A DNA stretch of 64,000 bases from Alkalispirochaeta americana (GTDB lineage Bacteria > Spirochaetota > Spirochaetia > DSM-27196 > Alkalispirochaetaceae). The number at the start of each line of letters is the position of its first letter. The stretch's first letter is position 1. The translations under genes were made by a program, and so were the position numbers. The stretch spans positions 1 through 64,000 of the forward strand of contig NZ_FTMS01000004.1 in assembly GCF_900156105.1 (NCBI RefSeq), in the 5' to 3' direction. The notes below the pieces were generated by a model. That model saw only the letters and a list, made by a program, of their open reading frames with translations. It was not told where the DNA came from and ran no database searches. Positions 34,739 to 43,207 of the stretch are shown piece by piece.

Positions 34739-35381
34739 AGTCCTCGTCAGACTCCTCCCGGGAGGACTCCCTGTCCCTTTCCTGATCGCTCCTCCTGTCG
34801 GTGTCAAAAGAGACGGAACGCCCGAAAAAATCGTTCAGATCATCAATGAAATCCTCCATCCTCTCCGCCCTGCGGCGGGAGAGGCTGTGAAAGATATGAA
34901 AAGCCGTCATGGAGGGCACCGCCACCATCAGACCGAAAGCAGTTGTAAACAGCGCAACCCGGATTCCTCCCGCCAGGAAATGAATCTCGGCCCTCCCTCC
35001 GCTTGCCTCGATCCCCTGAAAAACACCAATCATCCCCAGCACCGTTCCAAAGAGCCCCATGAGGGGTGCCAGGTGCGCGATCGCCGAGAGCACCCCGAGG
35101 CCCCGGTTGAGCTCCCGAATCATGGCGGCGGCCCCCCGAGACACTCGTTTTTCAAGGATTTCCCGGGGCTCATCACGGGATGCGGCGTAGATCGTCGCCA
35201 GCCTGGAGAGCTCTCCCCGGCCATCGGCAACGGCGCCATTTCTGCAGTTTCTGATCACCCCTTGCGGGCACTCCATGGAACGGACGAAATAGATCGTCCG
35301 TTCCGCAGAGACAGCCAGGGCAAGGACTGAAGAAACCAGGATGGGGTACATGGGCCACCCGCCCTGAATAAACCAATCCAT
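34707..35381 (-). CDS. exbB: ExbB/TolQ/MotA proton-channel family protein
   Basis: 224 aa from ATG 35381, five bases after AAGGAG. N-terminal TM (MYPILVSSVLALAVSAERTIYF) and the conserved LGVLSAIAHLAPLMGLFGTVLGMIGVF and GGIRVALFTTAFGLMVAVPSMTAF helices are as in ExbB. The C-terminal tail is charged and partly overlaps exbD. Confidence 0.92.
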   Translation of the reverse strand: MDWFIQGGWPMYPILVSSVLALAVSAERTIYFVRSMECPQGVIRNCRNGAVADGRGELSRLATIYAASRDEPREILEKRVSRGAAAMIRELNRGLGVLSAIAHLAPLMGLFGTVLGMIGVFQGIEASGGRAEIHFLAGGIRVALFTTAFGLMVAVPSMTAFHIFHSLSRRRAERMEDFIDDLNDFFGRSVSFDTDRRSDQERDRESSREESDEDYEAVCSVQVS

Positions 35382-35400
35382 GCGCACTCCTTCCCGGGAC

Positions 35401-36150
35401 CTACTGCAACGCTTTGTACTGCAGCTCGTAGATTCGGGAAGAATCCTCCCCGTTTTCGAGACCCGAAACCTGTACCGCCGAGTAACCGCTTCCGTCACCG
35501 TGCCGGACAATGTACACCCGGTTCCTCACGCGAAAATCAGGAGGCATTCCGCCGGCGTTGTAGTAATACTCCTCCTGGTTATACAGAAAGATCGCGCTGA
35601 AGGGATCGCTCTCGCTCCCATCGGCGGTACCGTCTGAATGGGGCTCGTTGTCGTACCCCACGTAGGTCATTACATTCATTCGAACCGGGCGGGAACCGCC
35701 CATCATCGCTGGGTAGTCGATCCACCGGAGGGCGTCTGTGTTATAGACTCCTGCAAAGGTGGCTCCTGTTACGGAATGGACCTCGTCCAGGCTGGTCTTG
35801 CCGGTGTACCACACGCCACCCTCGCCACCGGAGCTGTAATGGTCCGCCGTGGCCCCGCTGTTGGTATAGATAAACCTTCCGCTGTCCAGGGCCAGATCCC
35901 ACCGGTCGCTGGCGGCAAGGTCCTCATCACCGCTGGCAGAGACGCTCCCCGTTGCAAGGGTGACAAACCGGATGCCACCATCGGGAACTGTCAGGGCCAC
36001 CGTGCCCTGTGACCGTCGGGAGGAACTGCTGCTCCCGGAATCGAAGGCATCACATCCGGCCAGAACCGTCAGCGCTACCCCAAGCAACCCCACGAGGACA
36101 CCCTTTCCGAAGGAAGGGACCCCTTCTCTCATCCTGATCACTGCTTTCAT
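35401..36150 (-). CDS. HmuY-like heme-binding lipoprotein
   Basis: 249 aa from ATG 36150 after AAAGGAG. Lipoprotein signal (GLLGVALTVLAGC) with lipobox LAGC, then a short Ser-rich linker (CDAFDSGSSSSSRRS). The body has DRWDLALDSGRFIYTNSG and a FAGVYNTDALRWIDY segment, as in HmuY family proteins that bind heme outside the cell and hand it to the TonB receptor. It lies between the receptor and exbB, which supports that role. Heme-ligand residues cannot be assigned from sequence alone. Confidence 0.78.
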   Translation of the reverse strand: MKAVIRMREGVPSFGKGVLVGLLGVALTVLAGCDAFDSGSSSSSRRSQGTVALTVPDGGIRFVTLATGSVSASGDEDLAASDRWDLALDSGRFIYTNSGATADHYSSGGEGGVWYTGKTSLDEVHSVTGATFAGVYNTDALRWIDYPAMMGGSRPVRMNVMTYVGYDNEPHSDGTADGSESDPFSAIFLYNQEEYYYNAGGMPPDFRVRNRVYIVRHGDGSGYSAVQVSGLENGEDSSRIYELQYKALQ

Positions 36151-36183
36151 TCTGACTCCTTTCGTGGCGACCACACAATTTTT

Positions 36184-38205
36184 CTAGAAGATCGCCTCAA
36201 ATCCGATCGTAAAGAGGGGTCCGTAGTAGGGCCCCAGGTTCGAGTTGATGTATCCCGTGATATTCTCCACCGCTGCAAAGATCGAGAGGGCCTGACCAAT
36301 CTCCTTTGATCCCTGCAGATCAAGGCGGTAACGGTGATCCCCGCTGCTCCCTCTCTCATCAGGGTCCAGAGGAGACCAATAGAGACCGGACAAACGGAAC
36401 GAGAGTCCCCTGGCAGGATCGTCAAAGCCCCAACGGCCCCGGGCCGTGAGAAAGGGTTCCTCCCGAATCAGGGACGTCTCGCTCCGGTTGTAGGCAAAGA
36501 GATACCCCGCTGCTCCCGAGAGGTATCCTCTCCTGCCCAGACCGATTCGGCCCTCCAGGTCCAGACCAGTCCGGAGACTTCGATCCAGGTTTTCTGTGCG
36601 GTATATGATCTTCCCGCTCTGGGTATCCTCTTTTCCGGTATCGCGATACATGATCTCCCGGTAGAGCTCGGTGTAGTAGGCGTTGATCTGGAAGAAGAAC
36701 GTTCCGGCGACGTACTCGAGACCCAGATTCCCCCCCAGACTGTATTCCGGATCAAGGTCGGGATTTCCCGCGATCGTATAGGGCATGGCCGAGATCTGGT
36801 TATTGTACAGATAGAGATCGTTGAAATCAGGGGCCCGGTATCCCAGACCCAGACCTCCCAGAAGCCGAAGTTCCTCTGCCAGATAATACATGGCCGCCAG
36901 GCGGGGTGCCGCTGCATAGCCGTACCGGGAATCCCGCTCCACCCTCATGCCCAGAACCAGTGAATGCTGCCCCTCGTGATACCATTCCCCCTGCACCACC
37001 AGGGCCTGTCCGTTGCGGGAAACCTCTCCGCCCCTTCCTCCCAGGGTGAGGACGTCCCGTTCCATGGTGTTCAGGCTCGCCTCCATGCCAGCCACGACCA
37101 TCAGGTCATCCTGTATGTCCATGGTGGCGTAGAGGTCTCCCGCAAGAATATTTTCCCGCTCCGTATCGCCCGAGCTCCAGGTTCCAAGAATCCCCGAGTA
37201 CTGTTCCCGATCCCTTTGGTAATAATGGTTGTAGATCTGACCCTGCCACGATATCCGGTCACCCTGAAAATACTCACCCTTAACAAACCCTTCGACGCGG
37301 CTGATATCCTGGCGGCTCAAACTTCCCTGAAAGTTTGTCTGCTCATCGGAACGCAGCGAGAGGAGACTGCCACCAAGCCGGAGGTCTCCCGCCTCGGCCA
37401 GAGCCAACCGTGATTCAAATCCCGCCTTGATCCGGCGATATTCGGGAAGGATCGAGCGGGCCCCCCGCTCATCAAGGTAGAGTTCTCCTTTCCCTCCATC
37501 GAGGGTTATCCGATTTTCCAGGGGCCCCGCAGAAAAGGTCGCCTGGGCTGCCACGGTCTGCTCCCGAAAGGCCGATGCATCCCCGGAGGAATTATTGTCC
37601 CCATCGGGGTCTTTGTACGGAGGAAGCCCGGAATTTCTTACCCGGACGGTAAGAGACCGATCCCCCGAAGGAGGCACGGTGACAACGTTGATCACGCCCC
37701 CGATCCCGTCAGATCCGTAGAGAGCCGACTGCGAACCCCGAACGATCTCGATCCGTTCCACGTCACCCACAGGAAGGGTTGCCCCATTCAACCGCCGGGC
37801 AACCCGGCCGGGAACCCTTCGTCCATCCACCAGGAACAGAACCCGACTGCCACCCATGCCCTGAATGGTGATGTAGTCCCCCATGGCGTTGGAGGTAAAC
37901 ATCAGGCCATGATCTTCCAGCACATCCGAAACAGTCGAGGCGTTGGATCGCTGAATGTCGTCCCTGCTGATCACTTCGGTAAAGACCGGGGTATCCTTCA
38001 GGCGCTTCCTGACCCGCAGCGCGGTAACGGTGATATCATCCAGAACGATATCGTCCGCTTCCATCTCCGGTTCAACCAGGACGATCTCGTGGCGGCCCCG
38101 ATCTTCTTCCTCCCGAATCTCTTCACCCGCAGTATCACGGACTGAGATGATTGCAAGGCCTATGGTAATCAGGAGAGCCGCTCTCCCCTGTAACAAGTTG
38201 ATCAT
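36184..38205 (-). CDS. TonB-dependent outer-membrane receptor (heme-type)
   Basis: 673 aa from ATG 38205, behind GGAGAG. Signal peptide (ALLITIGLAIISVRDTAG), a TonB-box region around DDIVLDDITVTA, and a plug domain with TPVFTEVISRDDIQRSNASTVSDVLEDHGLMF, GMGGSRVLFLVDGRRVPG and the VERIEIVRGSQSALYGSDGIGGVINVVT signature follow. The barrel ends in YYGPLFTIGFEAIF with a terminal Phe. It is first gene of the ten-gene heme operon. HmuY, HutW and FecCD partners make heme the likely substrate. Confidence 0.92.
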   Translation of the reverse strand: MINLLQGRAALLITIGLAIISVRDTAGEEIREEEDRGRHEIVLVEPEMEADDIVLDDITVTALRVRKRLKDTPVFTEVISRDDIQRSNASTVSDVLEDHGLMFTSNAMGDYITIQGMGGSRVLFLVDGRRVPGRVARRLNGATLPVGDVERIEIVRGSQSALYGSDGIGGVINVVTVPPSGDRSLTVRVRNSGLPPYKDPDGDNNSSGDASAFREQTVAAQATFSAGPLENRITLDGGKGELYLDERGARSILPEYRRIKAGFESRLALAEAGDLRLGGSLLSLRSDEQTNFQGSLSRQDISRVEGFVKGEYFQGDRISWQGQIYNHYYQRDREQYSGILGTWSSGDTERENILAGDLYATMDIQDDLMVVAGMEASLNTMERDVLTLGGRGGEVSRNGQALVVQGEWYHEGQHSLVLGMRVERDSRYGYAAAPRLAAMYYLAEELRLLGGLGLGYRAPDFNDLYLYNNQISAMPYTIAGNPDLDPEYSLGGNLGLEYVAGTFFFQINAYYTELYREIMYRDTGKEDTQSGKIIYRTENLDRSLRTGLDLEGRIGLGRRGYLSGAAGYLFAYNRSETSLIREEPFLTARGRWGFDDPARGLSFRLSGLYWSPLDPDERGSSGDHRYRLDLQGSKEIGQALSIFAAVENITGYINSNLGPYYGPLFTIGFEAIF

Positions 38206-38359
38206 AGTCTCTCCAGAACTTACGTAGACATAACTAACTATATTCGTTATACCTAATTTCAGGAGCAATCCTATCTGGTTTCACCAGGCAGGAACTTGTA
38301 TGAACGCGACAAGTTTCGGGTTTTCTGTCACCCCGGGCGGGTAAGATCCGCAGTGAGAT

Positions 38360-39181
38360 ATGAAAATGGAGTATCAAAAATACGAACCCCGGGAGCAGCT
38401 CCAGAACTACCTCCGTTATTTCTGGAGTCTTTCCGATTACTCAGCCCAAAACAGGATGGAACGCCTGCTCATGCCCGATACAGACACCTTTCTCTTCATT
38501 CACCGCCAGGGGGAATGCTTTGTCGGTCTATCCGAAGAAAAGCAAAACCCTGCTCCTCCTGTCTGGGCATCGACGCCTCTCAGAGAGCCTCTTCGGGTAT
38601 CCTTCAGCCACATCGGGTTGCTGGTGGGAGTCTGTCTGAAACCGGGAGCAGCCCGTGCGCTGAAGCTCTTTACCCCGGAGCAAGACAAGACCTTCTTCCC
38701 GGACCTCTACATCAGGGAGGTGCAACACGAGCACCGAACCATCCTGGAAAGCTGCCTTACCAAGCCCCCTCCGGAGGCCGTGGATCGGATTCAACACTAT
38801 CTGATGAGCCTGGTAAGCGAATCGTCATCGGACCCCACTGCATTGGCTAATACAGCATTCTTCAAAGAACTGGAAGAAGTTCAGATTCCCGGCAAGCGAG
38901 AACTTGCCCGTCTTAGCCGGTGCCAGGGATGCTCCCTGAGAAACCTGGAGCGGGCTTGCAAGGGCTGTACCGGTTACACTCCCCGGGAGTACGCAGCGAT
39001 CAGGACCTGCGCCAGGGCGCGCCACCTCATCCGAAGCCGCCAGTACACCTCACTCACGGACCTGGCCATCAATCTGGGCTTCTGCGACCAGGCTCACTTT
39101 TGCAAGGTCTTTCGCCGCTGGAGCGGCATGAGCCCCGGCAGATACGCCAAGTACTGCGCCAGCGGCGATCAGGCATCCTGA
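38360..39181 (+). CDS. AraC-family regulator with Cys-rich DNA-binding domain
   Basis: 273 aa. The C-terminal double HTH is recognisable (LSRCQGCSLRNLERACKGCTGYTPREY, then SLTDLAINLGFCDQAHFCKVFRRWSGMSPGRY). It is divergent from the heme operon across 154 bp, so it is the likely operon regulator. Unusually, the HTH region carries CxxC twice (CQGC, CKGC), then more Cys at TCAR, FCDQAHFC and YC, about eight in 90 residues. This suggests metal, Fe-S, heme or redox sensing in the DNA-binding part. The N-terminal domain resembles DUF6597-like AraC sensors. Ligand unknown. Confidence 0.82.
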   Translation: MKMEYQKYEPREQLQNYLRYFWSLSDYSAQNRMERLLMPDTDTFLFIHRQGECFVGLSEEKQNPAPPVWASTPLREPLRVSFSHIGLLVGVCLKPGAARALKLFTPEQDKTFFPDLYIREVQHEHRTILESCLTKPPPEAVDRIQHYLMSLVSESSSDPTALANTAFFKELEEVQIPGKRELARLSRCQGCSLRNLERACKGCTGYTPREYAAIRTCARARHLIRSRQYTSLTDLAINLGFCDQAHFCKVFRRWSGMSPGRYAKYCASGDQAS

Positions 39182-39256
39182 GCCGGTCCCGAACTGCGCC
39201 AGCAGCTCGAGGCCGGATCGAAGCAGGATCGGGCAGTTTCAGGGCAGGCTCGGGCG

Positions 39257-39613
39257 TTACTGAAAAAGCCGGTTCACCGCCTGGAGTACCCGGTCACTCT
39301 CGAAGGGCTTGATGATAAAGTCCGAGGCGCCCTTCTGCAGGGCCTCGATCACCTGCCGTTTCTGGCCAACAGCACTGACCATCACAATTTTGGCCTCCGA
39401 ATCCAGGGCGCGGATCTTTTCCAGAGCGATCACTCCGCTCTGGTGGGGCATGGAGATATCGAGAGTTACAAAATCGGGGCGGTGGTTCTCGTACATCCGC
39501 ACCGCCTCGGCACCGTCACCTGCCTCGGCCACAATCTGAAAGGCTTCTTCCAGGATATCCCGCAGACGGACCCGCATGATCGCTGCATCGTCGACGATCA
39601 ACCCGCGTTTCAT
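39257..39613 (-). CDS. CheY-like single-domain response regulator
   Basis: 118 aa receiver only. Acidic pair DD at 8-9, phospho-acceptor Asp in FVTLDISMP (~52), Thr/Ser switch in MVSAVG and Lys in FIIKPF are all present. It overlaps cheX by 4 bp and is the output of the hydrogenase-kinase relay upstream. It has no DNA-binding domain, so it acts by protein contact, for example on the flagellar switch. Confidence 0.92.
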   Translation of the reverse strand: MKRGLIVDDAAIMRVRLRDILEEAFQIVAEAGDGAEAVRMYENHRPDFVTLDISMPHQSGVIALEKIRALDSEAKIVMVSAVGQKRQVIEALQKGASDFIIKPFESDRVLQAVNRLFQ

Positions 39614-40086
39614 TGTTCCTCCTGACTACCCAGAATACCGATGTTGATCTCCAGAACCCCCATCTCCGAAAGAAGACGGAGACAGATCGTGGGCACCTCA
39701 AGAAAATCAACCTGCAGATCCGATCCGGTAAAAACCGCCGGCGGTGTGATGTGAATGATGTTGTCCTGCCCGGCAAGCTTGATGCTGGCCTGGCCGGTCA
39801 CCATATTGGCGATCTCCCCCACGGCGCTGTTCACAAGCTTTCGCAGTTCGCTGGGAAGCTTGTTGGGCATCATCACGTGGGCGATATCCTGGGCGAAACT
39901 CTGGTCCAGGGAATAGACCACCTGGCCCCGCACCGAGCCGGTTATCCCGATCACGATGGAAACGGGCAGGCCCGGCAGGGGTGCCTCCTTGCGGACCAGG
40001 CTCTCCCGGGTCATTTTTATCCCCAGTTCCTTCTGGAATACCGTGACGGCGCTGGTGATAAAGACATTGGCGTACTCAGCTTTCAT
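39610..40086 (-). CDS. cheX: CheX-type CheY-P phosphatase
   Basis: 158 aa. CheX/CheC fold with GSVRGQVVYSLD and the catalytic E-x-x-N in SAVGEIANMVTGQA. Such proteins dephosphorylate CheY-P; spirochaetes typically use CheX for this. ATGA overlaps on both sides tie it tightly to the sensor kinase and the response regulator. Confidence 0.9.
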   Translation of the reverse strand: MKAEYANVFITSAVTVFQKELGIKMTRESLVRKEAPLPGLPVSIVIGITGSVRGQVVYSLDQSFAQDIAHVMMPNKLPSELRKLVNSAVGEIANMVTGQASIKLAGQDNIIHITPPAVFTGSDLQVDFLEVPTICLRLLSEMGVLEINIGILGSQEEQ

Positions 40087-42851
40087 GATGCCTCCTGAAC
40101 TCCTTTCTGGAGTGGTATTACGATGGTAAATCGCGATCCTTTTCCGAGGCGGGTCTTGAGAAACAACCGGCCTCCCAAGCCCTTTACTTCCTCCTTCACC
40201 GCAGCCAGCCCCACACCGCGGCCCGACACCGCCGAAACCTGGCCAGCCGTGGAAAAGCCACTGCTGAAGACCAATTTCAGCAGGTTCGTGGTATCGAGCT
40301 GTGCATCGGCCTGGATCAACCCCTTTTCCCGGGCGATCTTCCCGATCGCCTCTATGTCGAACCCGGCACCATCATCCTCAAAAGAGAGCGAGACGGCCCC
40401 CTTCTCCACAGTGCAGCCCAGGGTGATCTGGCCCTGGGCGGGCTTTCCGGCCCGCTCCCGCTGATGAGGCCGCTCGATACCGTGATCCACCATGTTGCGC
40501 AGGAGATGCGTGGCGGCGTGGGAGAGGGCTTCGTAGTTTTCCCGGTCCAGCAGGAAATTGTCCCCCTGAAACTGAAGATCTGCCAGTCGCTTTCCCCGGC
40601 CCGAGGCCAGATCCTGGGCAAGCCGTCGCAACCGGTCCACCAGGGGAGCAAAGGGGACCATCTGGAGTTTCCTCAGGTGATCGGCCAGAACCCCCGGGTG
40701 GAGTTCTCCTTCCTGTAGCTGGTGCTCCAGTTCCAGAAGCTGGAGCCGGGGAATGACCAGGGTTTCATCGGGAGCGATCCATTCAGCCCCCAGGTTTTCC
40801 TTCACCATAAAGAGCTCCTGCCGGTACTGCCCCGATAGCTCCTCCAGCCCTTCCTGGACCGACGGCGCGTCGGCGAGGATCATGAAATCGTTCAGGGCAT
40901 CTTCCAGGGCGTGGGCTGCGGCTTCGGTTTTCCGGAGTTTCAAATAGGCCGCGTTGGCCTTGAAGGTGTGAACCTCCCGCAGTGCTCCTTCCAGAGCGTG
41001 GTGCGGTGCCTGATCCAGCCCCCGGGCAACCAGGGCGTTCAGAAGTTCAAAGAGTCGGTCTGCTTCCCGAACCAGGGCGGCAAACTGATCCCTGTTAATT
41101 ACCACCGCCAGGAGCATCTCCCGAAGCTGGTTTACCCGGGTAATCTGTTCTTCCAGCATCCGTTGTTCTGTCACGTCCACCAGGGAGCACATGATCACTG
41201 TGTGATCGATTGCACGATAATCAATCTCGATCTGCTTCTCCCGGATCACCAGCTCTTTGTCCAGAAGACCAAAAACAACATCGGCCGTGGAGGCCCCGTT
41301 GAAGATCAGCGCCAGGGCGTCGGCAAGATCCTCCCGGTCCCGGCTGTTATCGTAGAGGAGCGCAGCCAGATTCTCTCCCTCGATCTCCTTCCCGAAAATC
41401 TCGTGACACTCCCGGGAGTACTCCGGGCGGACCCGCAGGTCCGACCCGAACGAGAGGAACCCCTGGCCCGAGAAATCGAGCAGGCTCTGAATGGACCGTG
41501 TGCGCTGCCGCACGTACTCCTTTTGCTGCTCGATCATCTCCTCCATGGTCCGTTTCTGATCGTCGTGGAGGCGGTTGATCTCTTTTTTCTGGAAGAAGTG
41601 GCAGTTTTGAGGGCGGTTGATGCCGTTGAAAATCGCCTTTGCCATGGCGTAGCAGTCGTTGTATCCGCAGGAGGAGCAGTGGTAGATATCCTCCGGGCCA
41701 TACTTGTGCATCTCCCGCAGGATCTCTTCCATCTCTTCCGGCGAAGGTTCGGAGAGAAGGGCATACTCGCTGCGGTCCTGGTAGGTTCGGTGGTAGAGAC
41801 CGGGCTCCCAATACTGGTCCACGAGCTGCCTGATCGCCGCCGGGTCGGCGGGGGTACCGCCCGTATGCTCGCGAAGGCGTGCTTCCAGGGGTGCTTCCAG
41901 AAGATCGATGGAACGGTTTCCCGAGGTCGTGCCGGGCCCGCCGTTGCACCCCAGGGAGCAGTTCAGACAGTCCACCAGGAGGGGATTGTCTCCCGCCGCC
42001 AGGACCTCTTCAAGCTGATTCAGATAGGGATAGACCTGGTCGGGCCCTTCGATCTTTCTGACCCCTTCTGCCACTCCGGGTTTTTCCCGTGCCACCGTCC
42101 GCAGAAGTCCTCCGGGAGAGGAAAAGAGAACTCCCCGTTCGGCGGGCGGGCTTGTGTAGGGTTCCCGGTTGTAATCGGCCAGGGATATTCCGGTGTTTTC
42201 CAGATAGGTCGCCAGCGAGGCAAAGGTTACGTTGTAGTCGATCAGCCCCGTTTCCTCGAACTCCCGTTTCTTGGCCAGACAGGGCGAGAGCGCGGCGATC
42301 CGGTGATCGGCGTAGTCGGGGTAAAACCGGCGGATCATCCTGGCGGTGTGGCCCATGGGGCTCTCCAGAGGAGCAAGATAGGGCAGGAGCTCGGGACGAA
42401 GGAGCTCAATGTAGGAGACGATCGCCGGACAGGGTTGGGCCAGGAGCGTTTTTGGCTGCTCCCGCTCCAGATAATCCACGTAGGAGCGAGCCGTGAGTTC
42501 TGCACCAAAACTCACATCGAAGACGGCAGCCGCTCCCAGGGAGCGGAGGAATCCGTTCAGGCGCAGATAGTTCCCGGGAAATACCGAGGCTACCGAGGGT
42601 GCCACCAGAACCACCAGGGGGATCCGGGCCCGAAGGTCGGCAAAAAATGCCCCGGCCTGATCAAGGGGCGTACGCGCTCCGTGGCGGCATACGGCGATGC
42701 AGCTTCCACAGCCGATGCAGGCTTCGTGATTCACGGCAACGGCATCGGCGCTGCCGTTGATACAGTACTTTACCGGACACACCGAGATGCAACGGTGACA
42801 GTTGACACACCGTGTGTCATCGGTGGCGATGACAGGGCTCAAGCTTTCCAT
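40083..42851 (-). CDS. [FeFe]-hydrogenase-like sensor fused to PAS, Hpt and CheA-like kinase domains
   Basis: 922 aa from ATG 42851 (GGGGGTGG upstream). Order: two 4Fe-4S ferredoxin motifs (CVNCHRCISVCP, CIGCGSCIAVC; ~15-55); hydrogenase H-cluster domain (~75-350) with its four Cys ligands in QPCPAIV, SPCLAKK and NCSLGCNGGPG; an Fe-S domain (CSSCGYNDC ... NCHFF, ~392-417); coiled coil; PAS (~455-570); Hpt-like helices with REVHTFKANA (H628); CheA-like ATPase (HLLRNMVDHGIE, DDGAGFD, GRGVGLAAVKEEV). It probably senses H2 or redox state and phosphorylates the co-encoded CheY. Confidence 0.88.
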   Translation of the reverse strand: MESLSPVIATDDTRCVNCHRCISVCPVKYCINGSADAVAVNHEACIGCGSCIAVCRHGARTPLDQAGAFFADLRARIPLVVLVAPSVASVFPGNYLRLNGFLRSLGAAAVFDVSFGAELTARSYVDYLEREQPKTLLAQPCPAIVSYIELLRPELLPYLAPLESPMGHTARMIRRFYPDYADHRIAALSPCLAKKREFEETGLIDYNVTFASLATYLENTGISLADYNREPYTSPPAERGVLFSSPGGLLRTVAREKPGVAEGVRKIEGPDQVYPYLNQLEEVLAAGDNPLLVDCLNCSLGCNGGPGTTSGNRSIDLLEAPLEARLREHTGGTPADPAAIRQLVDQYWEPGLYHRTYQDRSEYALLSEPSPEEMEEILREMHKYGPEDIYHCSSCGYNDCYAMAKAIFNGINRPQNCHFFQKKEINRLHDDQKRTMEEMIEQQKEYVRQRTRSIQSLLDFSGQGFLSFGSDLRVRPEYSRECHEIFGKEIEGENLAALLYDNSRDREDLADALALIFNGASTADVVFGLLDKELVIREKQIEIDYRAIDHTVIMCSLVDVTEQRMLEEQITRVNQLREMLLAVVINRDQFAALVREADRLFELLNALVARGLDQAPHHALEGALREVHTFKANAAYLKLRKTEAAAHALEDALNDFMILADAPSVQEGLEELSGQYRQELFMVKENLGAEWIAPDETLVIPRLQLLELEHQLQEGELHPGVLADHLRKLQMVPFAPLVDRLRRLAQDLASGRGKRLADLQFQGDNFLLDRENYEALSHAATHLLRNMVDHGIERPHQRERAGKPAQGQITLGCTVEKGAVSLSFEDDGAGFDIEAIGKIAREKGLIQADAQLDTTNLLKLVFSSGFSTAGQVSAVSGRGVGLAAVKEEVKGLGGRLFLKTRLGKGSRFTIVIPLQKGVQEAS

Positions 42852-43136
42852 AACAGGCCACCCCCGCAGGGCCAATAGAGAGATGCACGGAATATATTGT
42901 TATCGATACTACTATCACGGCCATAAAAGGATTCCACTTTTTTAGTTGCTTCGATTGTCAGATTCTACCAGTCATCCCGGGTGCCGGCAACTTTTTTCCC
43001 CCTTTTGTCCAAAATCTGAACACCTGAAACATGGGGATGTATCAAATTTCGCCCCCAGCGCCAGATCGGACTGGCCGGCGGTCTGGCTGGCGGGCAGGCT
43101 GGCGGTCTGGCGGCCAGGAGAGGAAAAGAAGAGGAT

Positions 43137-43166
43137 GGAAAAACTTTTCCTTGCGCCAAAAGGAAA
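43137..43166 (+). promoter_or_regulatory. Overlapping alternative hairpins in the uracil permease leader
   Basis: GGAAAA-AC-TTTTCC (43137-43150) and TTTCCTT-GCGCCAA-AAGGAAA (43146-43166) share the TTTTCC strand, so only one can form. The gene-free 356 bp from 42852 to 43207 otherwise holds only a CTGGCGG-rich stretch (43070-43125) with no gene seen. Regulation by alternative folding is a guess. Confidence 0.3.
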
Positions 43167-43207
43167 GTGTACGTACCATTGAGGGATCACATCAGAAGGA
43201 GCTGACG

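Noticed and set aside
38230-38250. ATAAC-N11-GTTAT as a Fur box or AraC site before the TonB receptor
   Set aside because: Arms are only 5 bp and do not match the Fur consensus; too weak to annotate.
40083-42851. Catalytic [FeFe] hydrogenase
   Set aside because: Fusion to PAS and kinase domains and the absence of electron-transfer subunits point to sensing and not bulk H2 metabolism.
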